Source of the DNA: Anomaloglossus baeobatrachus
Taxonomy: Eukaryota > Chordata > Amphibia > Anura > Aromobatidae
Length of the DNA: 64,000 bases
Assembly (NCBI RefSeq): GCF_048569485.1
Contig: NC_134354.1
Location: 336,367,643 to 336,431,642, forward strand
Direction: 5' to 3'
The position numbers and the translations under genes are program-made. The notes beneath the pieces are model-generated. The model made no database searches. It had not been told where the DNA came from and saw only the letters and a program-made list of their open reading frames with translations. This document shows positions 57,001-64,000 of the stretch, piece by piece (within the stretch, counting starts at the first letter, position 1; each line of letters starts with the position of its first letter).

Positions 57001-60000
57001 CCATCACCCAGTCCTGTGTGCAGCCCCCTCAGTCCTTTGTGCTGCCCATCACCCAGTCCTGCGTGCAGCCCCCCCAGTCCTGCGTGCCGCCCATCACCCA
57101 GTCCTGTGTGCCGCCCATCACCCAGTCCTGTGTGCCGCCCCCCCAGTCCTTTGTGCAGCCCATCACCCAGTCCTGCGTGCCGCCCATCACCCAGTCCTGC
57201 GTGCCGCCCATCACCCAGTCCTGCGTGCCGCCCATCACCCAGTCCTGCGTGCCGCCCATCACCCAGTCCTGTGTGCCGCCCCCCCAGTCCTGTGTGCAGC
57301 CCCCCAGTCCTGTGTGCCGCCCATCACCCAGTCCTGTGTGCCGCCCATCACCCAGTCCTGTGTGCCGCCCATCACCCAGTCCTGTGTGCCGCCCATCACC
57401 CAGTCCTGTGTGCCGCCCATCACCCAGTCCTGTGTGCCGCCCATCACCCAGTCCTGTGTGCCGCCCATCACCCAGTCCTGTGTGCCGCCCATCACCCAGT
57501 CCTGTGTGCAGCCCATCACCCAGTCCTGTGTGCATCCCATCACCCAGTCCTGTGTGCAGCGCAACCTCCGCGTGGTGCCTGTGCCCCCAGCCCCGCGCGT
57601 GGTGCCTGTGCCCCCAGCCCCGCGCGTGGTGCCTGTGCCCCCAGCCCCGCGCGTGGTGCCTGTGCCCCCAGCCCCGCGCGTGGTGCCTGTGCCCCCAGCC
57701 CCGCGCGTGGTGCCTGTGCCCCCAGCCCCGCGCGTGGTGCCTGTGCCCCCAGCCCCGCGCGTGGTGCCTGTGCCCCCAGCCCCGCGCGTGGTGCCTGTGC
57801 CCCCAGCCCCGCGCGTGGTGCCTGTGCCCCCAGCCCCGCGCGTGGTGCCTGTGCCCCCAGCCCCGCGCGTGGTGCCTGTGCCCCCAGCCCCGCGCGTGGT
57901 GCCTGTGCCCCCAGCCCCGCGCGTGGTGCCTGTGCCCCCAGCCCCGCGCGTGGTGCCTGTGCCCCCAGCCCCATGCCCCCAGTTAATTAATTGTTTCACC
58001 AAATATAGCAGGATCATTTAAACATTGATAATTTTGTGCGGCCCCCGAAGGTTGGTAGAAATTTCCAAATGGCCCCCAACAGAAAAAAGGTTCCTCACCC
58101 CTGATTTAGATCCTATATACTCGCTAAAACAAGATGTAGACAGAGGACAGGTTGCACGGTCAAGGTGGAGGCAGTCATCACAACAACACAATAACATTCT
58201 AACAATGTTCTGTAGGCTTAGACTGAAGAAACCGGTGAGACCTGCACATTTATTTCAATTTTGTTAGGTGTCGAAATCGGTGTTTCGCGTTGCGCCCCAA
58301 ACAGTACGTTGGGTTAGATTTTTTGTGGTGTGTCGTGACTATAAATGGGCTGTAGTGGCGCACTCACCAGATATTATTTCCCCACCATGACCCTGCTTTA
58401 GGAAAGCGAACACCGTTTTCTGATGGTACGCGCAGTCTATGCAGGCCTGAACGGCTTGCTGTAGAACAACAGATGCCCGTGCCGGTCCAAAGTGATCTGG
58501 AAGGTGCTGAACTTTTTTCATGTCAAGGTGAGGACCAGAATCTCCATTCTTGTTCAGATAAATGCAAACTAGAAAAAAAATGTCACCGATCAAAGTATGA
58601 AGTTATAACTGACGATATAGGACTGATGATTTACTATATGTACACAGGCTTACAGCACATTCTTTGTATATAGAACTAAAGCTACCATCACCAGGGACCT
58701 TCATCAACATATTTACCAGATTTCTGGAAACACATCGCTGAGGCCAATCCTAATTATTAGTCTAATGCCAAAATCTGAAATTCCTTTTATTTCCCAGTAG
58801 AGCAGCTGTAAGATCACATACTAAACATCAAACATAAAGACTGGTTTCCTTTACAGTACATGATATTGGCGTTTCCTATCCTCATCCTTATTGCTATCCT
58901 GTTAATATACAAGTGCATCTCAATAAATTAGAATATCAAACAGTTAATTTATGTCAGTAATCCAATACAAAAAGGGAAACACATATATTATATTCTAATT
59001 TATTGAGAAGCACTTGTATATACAGTATATTATATTTGCACTTCCAGGTGTAATCACTCGCAAAGATGAGATTTTCTTTCTGAATAAATGGAGCCTATAG
59101 TCGGAATAGATCCCACATTGTGTTCCCCCGTGTTTGGGTATTTAGGATGATGGCTGTGATGTAGATCACCATGCGTCTCCTTATTACCTGCAATAGGGGA
59201 CTCTAAAGGGTGCTTTACACGCTGCGACATCGCTAACAATATATCGTCGGGGTCACGGTGTTTGTGAAGCACATCCGGCGCCATTAGCGACATCGCAGCG
59301 TGTGACAGCTAGAAGCGACGATCAACAATCACAAAAACGTCAAAAATCATTGATCGTTGACACGTCGCTCCTTTTCATAATATCACTGGTGGTGCATGCC
59401 GCTGGTTGTTCGTCGTTTCTGCGGCAGCACACATCGCTATGTGTGACACCGCAGGAGCGACGAACATCTCCTTACCTGCGTCCACCGGCAATGAGGAAGG
59501 AAGGAGGTGGGCGGCATGTTCCGGCTGCTCATCTCCGCCCCTCCTCTGCTATTGCGTGACCGCTTAGTGACGCCGCTGGTTCCGGCCGCTCATCTACGCC
59601 CCTCCTCTGCTATTGGGTAATAGCTGTAACTCCGCTGTAACTCCGCACAAACCGCCCCCTTCAAGGAGAGATTGTTCGGTGTCTCCAGCGACGTCGCTAA
59701 GCAGGTATGTGCATGTGACGCTGCCGTAGCGATATTGTTCGCTACAGCAGCGATCACCCCCATGCTGAAACAGCGACATGGGCGGGTGCTATCGCTAGCG
59801 ATGTTGCAGCGTGTGAAGCACCCTTTAGCCTTTCTAGATTACAAGCTATTGAGACGCTCTACTTATTAACTGTGGAAGGTGTATGACTCATTTGACAATG
59901 TCAGACGTTCTATCGACTCCTAACTGTTATATGGCTATTCCAAATTGCACTATGACTACAAATTAGCAGGTGTCAGTAGAACTATTCACTAGAACCACAT

Positions 60001-60289
60001 TTACTGTTTCTTCCAGCAAGAGAGATATTAGCTGGGACCCAATGAGCTACACAGTGGTTTTCTGCAGCTACCGCAGGGAGAATGGTGGAGAAAGTGTACT
60101 GGCGTTATTATATAAAAAGCGATTGTGAGAAGATATACCGGAAATTGGGTCAATGTGATTACCTGTGGGGGCCTGCATGGCAGCACATGGAATGGTGGCA
60201 GCATCTTGCGGTACAGTGCTTGTATCTGGTTCTGGGGTACTGTTTGTAGGGGATGTAGGGATCTGGTTCAGCAAAAGACGCGGCTTTCT
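43764..60289 (-). CDS. scml4: scml4-like Polycomb protein gene, seven 3' coding exons
   Basis: Seven minus-strand exons (127, 201, 183, 129, 183, 131 and 126 nt) join in one frame for 359 residues plus stop. The order is a TPEP/PQDAAT-containing N-terminal segment (residues 1-42 of this part), SLED domain (about 43-155), Ser/Pro-rich linker (about 156-285) and SAM domain (about 286-355), ending KQGKF. A SLED-linker-SAM protein without MBT repeats in this part fits SCML4 better than SCMH1 or SCML2. SLED binds DNA and SAM mediates Polycomb protein oligomers in the nucleus. The N-terminal exon or exons are beyond the window. Introns are filled with transposons but no exon is disrupted. The paralogue call rests on recalled family sequence. 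Confidence 0.88.
44157..44233. repeat. (TA)n tract with short ATTG interruptions
   Basis: TA runs broken by TATTGAA steps, in the last scml4 intron. Confidence 0.9.
44234..44929. other. scml4 last intron, unremarkable part
   Basis: AT-rich intron sequence with A runs. No repeat ends or exon-like frames were recognised. Confidence 0.5.
44930..45037. repeat. (GATATA)n/(TA)n microsatellite
   Basis: ATAGAT steps turn into about 55 bp of pure TA, abutting the minisatellite-bearing element. Confidence 0.95.
45040..47399 (-). mobile_element. minisatellite-bearing element V, copy 1 (minus orientation)
   Basis: Read on the minus strand it starts near AAAGTTGAGTATGTATG, followed by GTGTGT and TATGTCCGCTAAAG. 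It goes on with unique sequence (CGCGCTTT-like GCGCTTTACAGTTACTG, CCATTAAAATCAATGGAG), a very long GAGACAGA array and a CCCGGGCAATGCCC end at 45060-45075 next to CTAGT. The same order is found in copy 2 at 47404-48245 on the plus strand. No coding capacity and no firm superfamily. Confidence 0.65.
45225..47030. repeat. CTCTGTCTCTTTTCCCC minisatellite array, 1.8 kb
   Basis: About a hundred units of 16-19 bp that differ mainly in the number of T and C. A run of 16-17-bp units gives way to 18-19-bp units with more C. Two blocks start with the same variants (CAGTCTGTTTCATTCC at 45763 and 46359), showing a higher-order duplication. With no A in the unit every frame is open, so the long translations here are artefacts. 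Confidence 0.95.
47404..48245 (+). mobile_element. minisatellite-bearing element V, copy 2 (plus orientation)
   Basis: AAAGCTGAATGTGTGTATG, a GT tract, TATGTCCGGGATTGGCATC and GCGCTTTACAGTTATTCACC, then an irregular (AGACAGACAGGGAAAGAG)n region (47700-48140). The end is CCCGGGCAGCGGATA...AACCCGGGTAGTACAGCTAG. Homologous to copy 1 in inverse orientation, with the two (GT)n ends facing each other across about 5 bp. Confidence 0.65.
48246..48285. repeat. (TA)n microsatellite
   Basis: Short TA runs directly after element V copy 2, 56 bp from scml4 exon f. Confidence 0.9.
48342..48472 (-). CDS. scml4: scml4 exon f (SAM domain, first half)
   Basis: Acceptor ttcttaccttag, donor GTAAGT; 131 nt, phase 1 to 0. 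Encodes [34 protein letters not shown] and SYAELFRKH. This is SAM helices 1-3, and the exon border falls at the usual RKH/EID point of Scm-type SAM domains. Confidence 0.93.
48620..49400. mobile_element. diverged copy of the TTAA element family
   Basis: Collinear with about 13100-13740: a CCCCTAAGGGGG step, AAA-rich tract, TTTGGTATTGATGCATTC, GAGGCGATCAAAA and CATGGCTCTCAAAAAATGG. Ends are eroded. Confidence 0.65.
49656..50066. mobile_element. palindromic TA MITE, family Q copy 1
   Basis: AAGGGAATCTGTCATCAG at the left and AAGGGAATCAGTCAGCAG at the right (reverse strand). TA at 49654-49655 and 50067-50068. Inner arms (GCAGCATAATGTAGGG) are also inverted. The second copy, with nested insertions, is at 60399-61953. 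Confidence 0.88.
50067..50748. other. scml4 intron, unremarkable part
   Basis: No exon or repeat boundary was recognised. Confidence 0.45.
50749..52395 (+). mobile_element. Tc1-like transposon E in scml4 intron
   Basis: TA at 50747-50748 and 52396-52397. Left end CAGTCAGGGCCAGAAATATT, right end the complement of CAGTTAGGTCCAGAAATATT, with outer repeats continuing as TTGGACAGTGACAC. Length 1647 bp. It lies in the intron between exons e and f, antisense to scml4. Confidence 0.95.
51108..52140 (+). CDS. Tc1-like DD34E transposase E, nearly intact
   Basis: The family start is ATG at 51108 (MRSKELSN), but that frame meets TGA at 51132-51134. The rest reads on in the next frame from 51133 ([12 protein letters not shown]...). 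So one extra base after codon 8 separates the first eight residues from about 335 open residues. Helix-turn-helix [20 protein letters not shown], hook [10 protein letters not shown], catalytic Asp in ILWTDETKI (51556-51558), Asp in [10 protein letters not shown] (51847-51849) and Glu in [11 protein letters not shown], 34 residues further. A longer in-frame ATG at 51064 exists but lies outside the family protein. Cut-and-paste transposase; this copy is probably inactive unless another start is used. Confidence 0.88.
52396..52749. other. scml4 intron sequence next to exon e
   Basis: No repeat boundary. A direct duplication CTTTCCTGGA is seen at 52652-52671. Confidence 0.4.
52750..52932 (-). CDS. 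scml4: scml4 exon e (Ser/Pro-rich linker)
   Basis: Acceptor atgtctccag, donor GTAAGT; 183 nt, phase 1 to 1. Encodes [36 protein letters not shown] and [13 protein letters not shown] second in-phase donor lies 3 nt upstream (GTGGTA), so one Gly could be included or left out. Confidence 0.8.
53205..53333 (-). CDS. scml4: scml4 exon d (linker)
   Basis: Acceptor atttcttag, donor GTAATA; 129 nt, phase 1 to 1. Encodes a low-complexity linker ([18 protein letters not shown], then [15 protein letters not shown]) with no domain. Support comes from splice sites, phase and position only 106 bp from exon c. Confidence 0.75.
53440..53622 (-). CDS. scml4: scml4 exon c (SLED domain, second half)
   Basis: Acceptor ttttgcag, donor GTACCA, which is a weak match to consensus; 183 nt, phase 1 to 1. 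Encodes [38 protein letters not shown] and GNQPFT, closing the SLED fold. A tail [17 protein letters not shown] follows. No better donor in the right phase was seen nearby. Confidence 0.9.
53770..54012 (-). mobile_element. inverted fragment of the TTAA element family
   Basis: Complement of about 13880-14080 in the complete element: GGACAAGTTGTACTTTTGAA, GAGCCATAACTTTTTATTTT. Truncated at both sides. Confidence 0.65.
54217..54280. repeat. perfect AT-only hairpin, 24-bp arms
   Basis: The arm at 54217-54240 (AAAATAAAATAAAGTAAAAT plus AATA) is exactly complementary to 54257-54280. The loop is a 16-bp AT stretch. Confidence 0.95.
54440..54662. mobile_element. Tc1-type terminal-repeat fragment
   Basis: Ends with GGGGTGTTCAAACTTTTATA then TGCCACTG, the outer terminal-repeat pattern of Tc1-like elements. 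No partner end or transposase was found nearby. Relic. Confidence 0.5.
54731..55094. mobile_element. palindromic TA MITE, family P copy 2
   Basis: AAGTGGTATTCCCATCTCC and, inverted, AAGAGTTATTCTCATCTCC, with TA at 54729-54730 and 55095-55096. Collinear with 14447-14790, including the GGATACCCAAGCTGCAATGC core. Confidence 0.88.
55095..55713. other. scml4 intron, unremarkable part
   Basis: No exon or repeat boundary was recognised. An A run lies at 55507-55520. Confidence 0.45.
56120..57566. repeat. 24-bp minisatellite array
   Basis: Main unit CAGTCCTGTGTGCCGCCCAT plus CACC (24 bp), about sixty copies, with shorter CACACAATC- and CCCCCAGTC-type variants at the left. A block starting CCCCAATGTCCTGTGTGCAC recurs 555 bp apart (56382 and 56937), a higher-order duplication. 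The unit length is divisible by three and most units lack stops, so long spurious frames arise on both strands. Confidence 0.95.
57567..57972. repeat. 27-bp minisatellite array, 15 copies
   Basis: GTGGTGCCTGTGCCCCCAGC plus CCCGCGC, repeated fifteen times with essentially no variation, directly after the 24-bp array. The uniformity suggests recent expansion or homogenisation. Confidence 0.95.
58368..58568 (-). CDS. scml4: scml4 exon b (SLED domain, first half)
   Basis: Acceptor tttttctag, donor GTGAGT; 201 nt, phase 1 to phase 1. Encodes [40 protein letters not shown] and [14 protein letters not shown], ending GGEIIS. This is the characteristic SLED opening (CxYxNK, GPxL, LPxHFGP, QACxDCA). 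Confidence 0.93.
58911..59016. mobile_element. 106-bp palindromic TA MITE
   Basis: CAAGTGCATCTCAATAAATT and, inverted, CAAGTGCTTCTCAATAAATT, with TA at 58909-58910 and 59017-59018. Likely Tc1/mariner-mobilised. Confidence 0.88.
59206..59825. mobile_element. TA MITE of the GCGACATCGC family
   Basis: AAGGGTGCTTTACACGCTGC and, inverted, AAGGGTGCTTCACACGCTGC, with TA at 59204-59205 and 59826-59827. GCGACATCGC-type steps are repeated inside. In the scml4 intron between exons b and a. Confidence 0.9.
59826..60162. other. scml4 intron next to exon a
   Basis: No repeat boundary or extra exon was recognised. Confidence 0.45.
60163..60289 (-). CDS. scml4: scml4 exon a (first in window)
   Basis: Acceptor ttattacag, donor GTAATC. 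Starts in phase 0 with [20 protein letters not shown] and goes on [21 protein letters not shown], one base over. The TPEP...PQDAAT pattern is what I recall from vertebrate SCML4 just before the SLED domain. The exon begins inside the protein, so at least one upstream exon is missing from the window. Confidence 0.85.
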
Positions 60290-60796
60290 CTGTAATAAAA
60301 GAAATATGTGAATACAATCAATAGAACTGTCCTATATGTCAAAATCATAAATGATTAGTTACAAGTATTGGCAGAAGAACACAAATTAGGCTAATCTAAA
60401 GGGAATCTGTCATCAGGGTTTTGCTTCTTTATCTGAAAACACTATGATGTTGGGAAAGAGACCCCGATTGCAACAATGTATCACTTACTGGGATGCTTGC
60501 TGCAGTTTTAATAAAATCAGTTTTATTTGCTTCAGAACCACCAGTTCCCTGAATTCTGTATAACCCTGCCTACACCACTGATTGACAGCCTTCTGTGCAC
60601 ACTGTGCATTGGTAAAAAGCTGCCAATAAATGGTGGGAGCACAGTTATATGAGCTCATGAATATGGAGAACTAGATGGCAGCAGGTTTACTATCATCTAA
60701 TAATAATCTCCTACTGATAATATACTGATTATCAAAATTACAGCAAGCAAGCCAGCAAGTGACATTGCTACAGTCACGGTTTCCCACCTAATCTTA

Positions 60797-61323
60797 GGGG
60801 TACTTTGCACGCTGCGACATCTCTAGCCGATTGTAACGATGTCCAGCGCGATAGTACCTGCCCCCGTCGCACACGCACTTACCTGCCCTGCGACGTCGCT
60901 CTGGCCGGCGACCCGCCTCCTTCCTAAGGGGGTGGGTCGTGCGGCGTCACAGCGACGTCACATGGCAGCCATCCAATATAAGCGGAGGGGCGGAGATGAG
61001 CGGGACGTAAACATCCCGCCCACCTCCTTCCTTCCGCATTGGCGGTGGAGGCAGGTAAGGAGATGTTCCTCGCTCCTGCGGCTTCACATACAGCGATGTG
61101 TGGTGCCGCAGGAACAAGGAACAACATCGTATCTCCTATTGGTGCGACATTATGGAAATGTCCGACGCTACACAGATCACCGATTTACGACGCTTTTGCG
61201 ATCGTTTATCGGCGCATCTAGGCTTTACATGTTGCGACGTTGTTACCGGCGCCGGATGTGCGTCACTTTCGATTGACCCCGACAATATCGCAGTAGCGAT
61301 GTCGCAACGCGCAAACTACCCCT
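60797..61323. mobile_element. TA MITE of the GCGACATCGC family, inner left
   Basis: GGGGTACTTTGCACGCTGCG and, inverted, AGGGGTAGTTTGCGCGTTGC. TA at 60795-60796 and 61324-61325. Confidence 0.85.
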
Positions 61324-61325
61324 TA

Positions 61326-61907
61326 GGCGGGCTTTGCACACTACGACATCGCAGGTGCGATGTCGGTGGGGTCAAATCAAAAGTGACGCACATCCGGCGT
61401 CACAGTTGATATCGTAGTGTGCAAATCCTTTTTGATACGATTAACAAGCGCAAAAGCGTCGTTATAGTATCATCGGTGTAGGGTCCGACATTTCCATAAT
61501 GCCGGTGCAGCGACAGGTACGATGTAGTTCCTCGTTCCTGCGGCAGCACACATCGCTGTGTGTGAAGCAGCAGGAGCGAGGAACATCTCCAACCTGCGTC
61601 CCGGCTGCAATGCGGAAGGACGAAGGTGGGCGGGATGTTTACGTCCCGCTCATCTCCGCCCCTCCGCTGCTATTGGCAGCCTGCCGTGTGACGTCGCTGT
61701 GACACCGCACGACCCGCCCCCTTAGGAAGGAGGCGGATTGCCGGCCAGAGCGACGTCGCAGGGCAGGTGAGTGCATGTGAAGCTGGCGTAGCGATAATGT
61801 TCGCTACGCCAGCAATCACAAGATATCGCTGCTGTGACGGGGGCGGGGACTATCGCACTCAACATCGCAGCATCGGCTTGTGATGTCGCAGCGTGCAAAG
61901 TACCCCT
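61326..61907. mobile_element. TA MITE of the GCGACATCGC family, inner right
   Basis: GGCGGGCTTTGCACACTACG and, inverted, AGGGGTACTTTGCACGCTGC. TA at 61324-61325 (shared with the left neighbour) and 61908-61909. Confidence 0.85.
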
Positions 61908-62019
61908 TAGAGCAGCATGATATAGAGACAAAAATCTTGTGACAAATTCTATTGCAGTAACTGACACACAAGATGGTACTTTATTACATTGGCATTAAAT
62001 GGGTTTCACACAAACAAAG

Positions 62020-62095
62020 AGCCTTTGGCTCAACAGCTAGGGCTGCTACTAATATGTTTGGGAATTATTGGATTGAATCCCAGGGTGGGATGAAA
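62020..62095 (+). pseudogene. tRNA-like relic (SINE head or tRNA pseudogene)
   Basis: A box-A-like TGGCTCAACAGCTAGGGC and, about 45 bp later, a box-B-like GGATTGAATCCCAG are placed as in a tRNA. The arms do not fold cleanly. No SINE tail or duplication was found, so it could be a chance match. Confidence 0.35.
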
Positions 62096-62214
62096 ATTAA
62101 GAAAAATGTAAGATCTCATTTATATGCATAAATACATGTGTGGTCAAAACTAAGGACTGGCACATGACTTATTCATCCAAAGACAATACGAAGTACCAGA
62201 GGGAATTCACTGTG

Positions 62215-62470
62215 AATGGAGGAAAAGTGATCCTGGCAGCTAAATAGGAAAGGGTTCTTTACAGTTAGAGCAGTCAGACTGTGGAATGCCCTACCACAAG
62301 AGGTAGTAATGGCTGACACTATAACAGCTTTTAACAAAGGGCTGGATGATGTCCTCAGTACACAACATTGTCGGTTATAAATGATTTAGTGACGAAATAT
62401 ATAATTGGTGGAGGAAGGGTGAACTAGATGGACCTAGGTCTTTTTTTCAACCTATGTAACTATGTAACTA
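62215..62470 (+). mobile_element. Rex1/CR1-like LINE 3' end
   Basis: Complement of about 38891-39130: GTTCTTTACAGTTAGAGCAG, ACCACAAGAGGTAGTAATGG, CTAGATGGACCTAGGTC, ending in CTATGTAACTATGTAACTA. A dead-on-arrival 3' fragment of the same family, in plus orientation. Confidence 0.88.
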
Positions 62471-62590
62471 AAGTTCATTTTAAACTTTAATTTAATCAAT
62501 AGATCTTGGAATAATATTAATTTCCACAATTGGATGTGATCATATAAAATGTTCCTGTGCTGAGATAATCTTATATATGTGTCCCTGCTA

Positions 62591-64000
62591 CAGTCATATG
62601 AAAAAGTTTGGGCACCCCTATTAATGTTAACCTTTATTCTTTAGAACAATTTGGGTTTTTGCAACAGCTATTTCAGTTTCATATATCTAATAACTGATGG
62701 ACTGAGTAATATTTCTGGATTGAAATGAGGTTTATTGTATTAACAGAAAATGTGCAATCCGCGTTTAAACAAAATTTGACAGGTGCATAAGTATGGGCAC
62801 CTCAACATAAAAGTGACATTAATATTTTGTAGATCCTCCTTTTGCAAAAATCACAGCCTCTAGTCGCTTCCTGTAGCTTTTAATGAGTTCCTGGATCCTG
62901 GATGAAGGTATATTTGACCATTCCTGTTTACAAAACAATTCCAGTTCAGATAAGTTTGATGGTCGCCGAGCATGAACAGCACGCTTCAAATCATCCCACA
63001 CATGTTCAATGATATTCAGGTCTGGGGACTGGGATGGCCATTCCAGAACATTGTAATTGTTCCTCTGCATGAATGCCTGAGTAGATTTGGAACGGTGTTT
63101 TGGATCATTGTCTTGCTGAAATATCCATCCCCTGCGTAACTTCAACTTCTTCACTCATTCTTGCACATTATTGTCAAGAATCTGCTGATACTGAGTTGAA
63201 TCCATGCAACCCTCAACTTTAACAAGATTCCCGGTGTTGGCATTGGCCACACAGCCCCAAAGCATGATGGAACCTCCACCATATTTTACTGTGGGTAGCA
63301 AGTACTTTTCTTGGAATGCCGTGTTTTTTTGCCTCCATGTATAACGCCTTTTTGTATGACCAAACAACTCAATCTTTGTTTCATCAGTCCACAGGACCTT
63401 CTTCCAAAATGTAACTGGCTTATTCAAATGTGCTTTTGCATACCTCAGGCGACTGTGTTTGTGGCGTGCTTGCAGAAATGGCTTCTTTCACATCACTCTC
63501 CCATACAGCTTCTCCTTGTGCAAAGTGCGCTGTATTGTTGACCGATGCACATTGACACCATCTGCAGCAAGATGATGCTGCAGGTCTTTGGAGGTGGTCT
63601 GTGGATTGTCCTTGACTGTTCTCACCATTCTTCTTCTCTGCCTTTCTGATATTTTTCTTGGCCTGCCACTTCTGGGCTTAACAAGAACTGTACCTGTGTT
63701 CTTCCATTTACTTGCAATGTTACTCATAGTGGAAACTGACAGTTTAAATCTCTGAGACAACTTTTTGTATCCTTCCCCTGAACAACTATGTTGAATAATC
63801 TTTGTTTTCAGATCATTTGAGAGTTGTTTTGAGGAGCCCATGATGCCACTCTTCATAGGAGATTCAAATAGGAGAACAACTTGCAAGTGGCCACTTTAAA
63901 TACCTTTTCTCATGATTGGATACACCTGCCTATGAAGTTCAAAGCTCAATGAGGTTACAAAACCAATTTAGTGCTTCAGTAAGTCAGTAAAAAGTAGTTA
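62591..64000 (-). mobile_element. Tc1-like transposon D, copy 2 (cut by window end)
   Basis: TA at 62589-62590, then CAGTCATATGAAAAAGTTTG, collinear with 40756-42406. By comparison it should end about 240 bp beyond the window. Confidence 0.95.
62819..63886 (-). pseudogene. Tc1-like transposase D2, broken
   Basis: From 63886: a short N-terminal extension, then MGSSKQLSNDLKTKIIQH, KKLSQRFKLSVSTMSNIASK (helix-turn-helix) and SGRPRKISERQRRRMV. After a frame change between about 63490 and 63430 come [16 protein letters not shown] (first Asp) and GGGSIMLWGCVANA, ending NNVQE at a TGA. The same frame resumes with KLKLRRGWIFQQDNDPKH (second Asp) and SPDLNIIEHVWDDLK (Glu), ending GGSTKY. So one frameshift and one nonsense codon; better kept than copy 1. 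Confidence 0.92.

Larger units (their letters stand above)
55714..58103 (+). mobile_element. non-autonomous hAT element, copy 2 (array-swollen)
   Basis: Ends CAGGGGTGGGGAACCT and, inverted, CAGGGGTGAGGAACCT. The 8-bp flanking duplication is aattagat (55706-55713) and atttagat (58104-58111). The 5' and 3' ends align with the copy at 7095-8029. Between them are two tandem arrays that make up about 1.85 kb of the 2.39 kb. It lies in the scml4 intron between exons c and b, ending 264 bp from exon b. No transposase. Confidence 0.9.
60399..61953. mobile_element. TA MITE, family Q copy 2, split by two MITEs
   Basis: Left end AAGGGAATCTGTCATCAG after TA at 60397-60398. The right part GAGCAGCATGATATAGAGAC...CTTGTGACAAATTCT (61910-61950) is the decayed inverse. 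The two halves join at the insertion point (60796/61908). Homologous to 49656-50066. Confidence 0.75.

Noticed and set aside
56490-57560. Regular 24-bp repeats that superficially resemble a CRISPR array
   Set aside because: No unique spacers, no cas genes, and a vertebrate nuclear context; it is a plain minisatellite.
56008-58021. Three overlapping frames of 630-660 residues with CVPPITQS or CAPSPARGA repeats, plus long minus-strand frames
   Set aside because: They come from the 24-bp and 27-bp arrays inside a hAT element. Unit lengths divisible by three keep frames open on both strands.

Overview
The window looks like a vertebrate nuclear chromosome, most likely from an amphibian (frog-like). 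It has one multi-exon host gene with kilobase introns. Around and inside that gene lies a dense, nested crop of DIRS retroelements, Tc1-type transposons, L1/Tx1-like and Rex1/CR1-like LINEs, hAT and TTAA-bounded (piggyBac-like) elements, TA-flanked MITEs and long tandem arrays. There is no bacterial or organellar signal. The amphibian call is an inference from this repeat mix; no species-specific marker was seen.

Host gene. Seven exons on the minus strand, 60289 down to 43764, encode the C-terminal 359 residues of an Scm-like Polycomb protein, best matched to SCML4. They hold a SLED domain (exons at 58368-58568 and 53440-53622), a low-complexity linker (two exons) and a SAM domain split over the last two exons, with a stop directly after it. 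All splice phases agree. The first coding exon or exons must lie beyond 64000. A possible plus-strand terminal exon with AATAAA at 11300-11868 may belong to a convergent neighbour.

Layout. 1-6004: a whole-looking DIRS element, its first ~110 bp outside the window. 6005-16035: a hAT copy with a minisatellite core, a Tc1 element set between (TA)n tracts and itself interrupted, a TTAA element and several MITEs. 16036-25694: a broken DIRS followed by an L1/Tx1-like LINE that carries a MITE. 26374-36098: Tc1 sequence split by MITEs, a long-TIR mariner-like element and a third DIRS. 36099-43763: MITEs and a Rex1/CR1-like LINE carrying a Tc1 element. 43764-60289: scml4, with introns holding two head-to-head minisatellite-bearing elements, a nearly open Tc1 transposase, and a 2.4 kb hAT copy swollen by 24-bp and 27-bp arrays. 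60290-64000: MITEs nested in MITEs, a Rex1 3' tail and a second copy of the Tc1 family at 40756.

Nothing here amounts to a new multi-gene system. The most informative points are the complete 3' part of scml4, two element families that carry expanding internal minisatellites, and different MITEs that abut through one shared TA.
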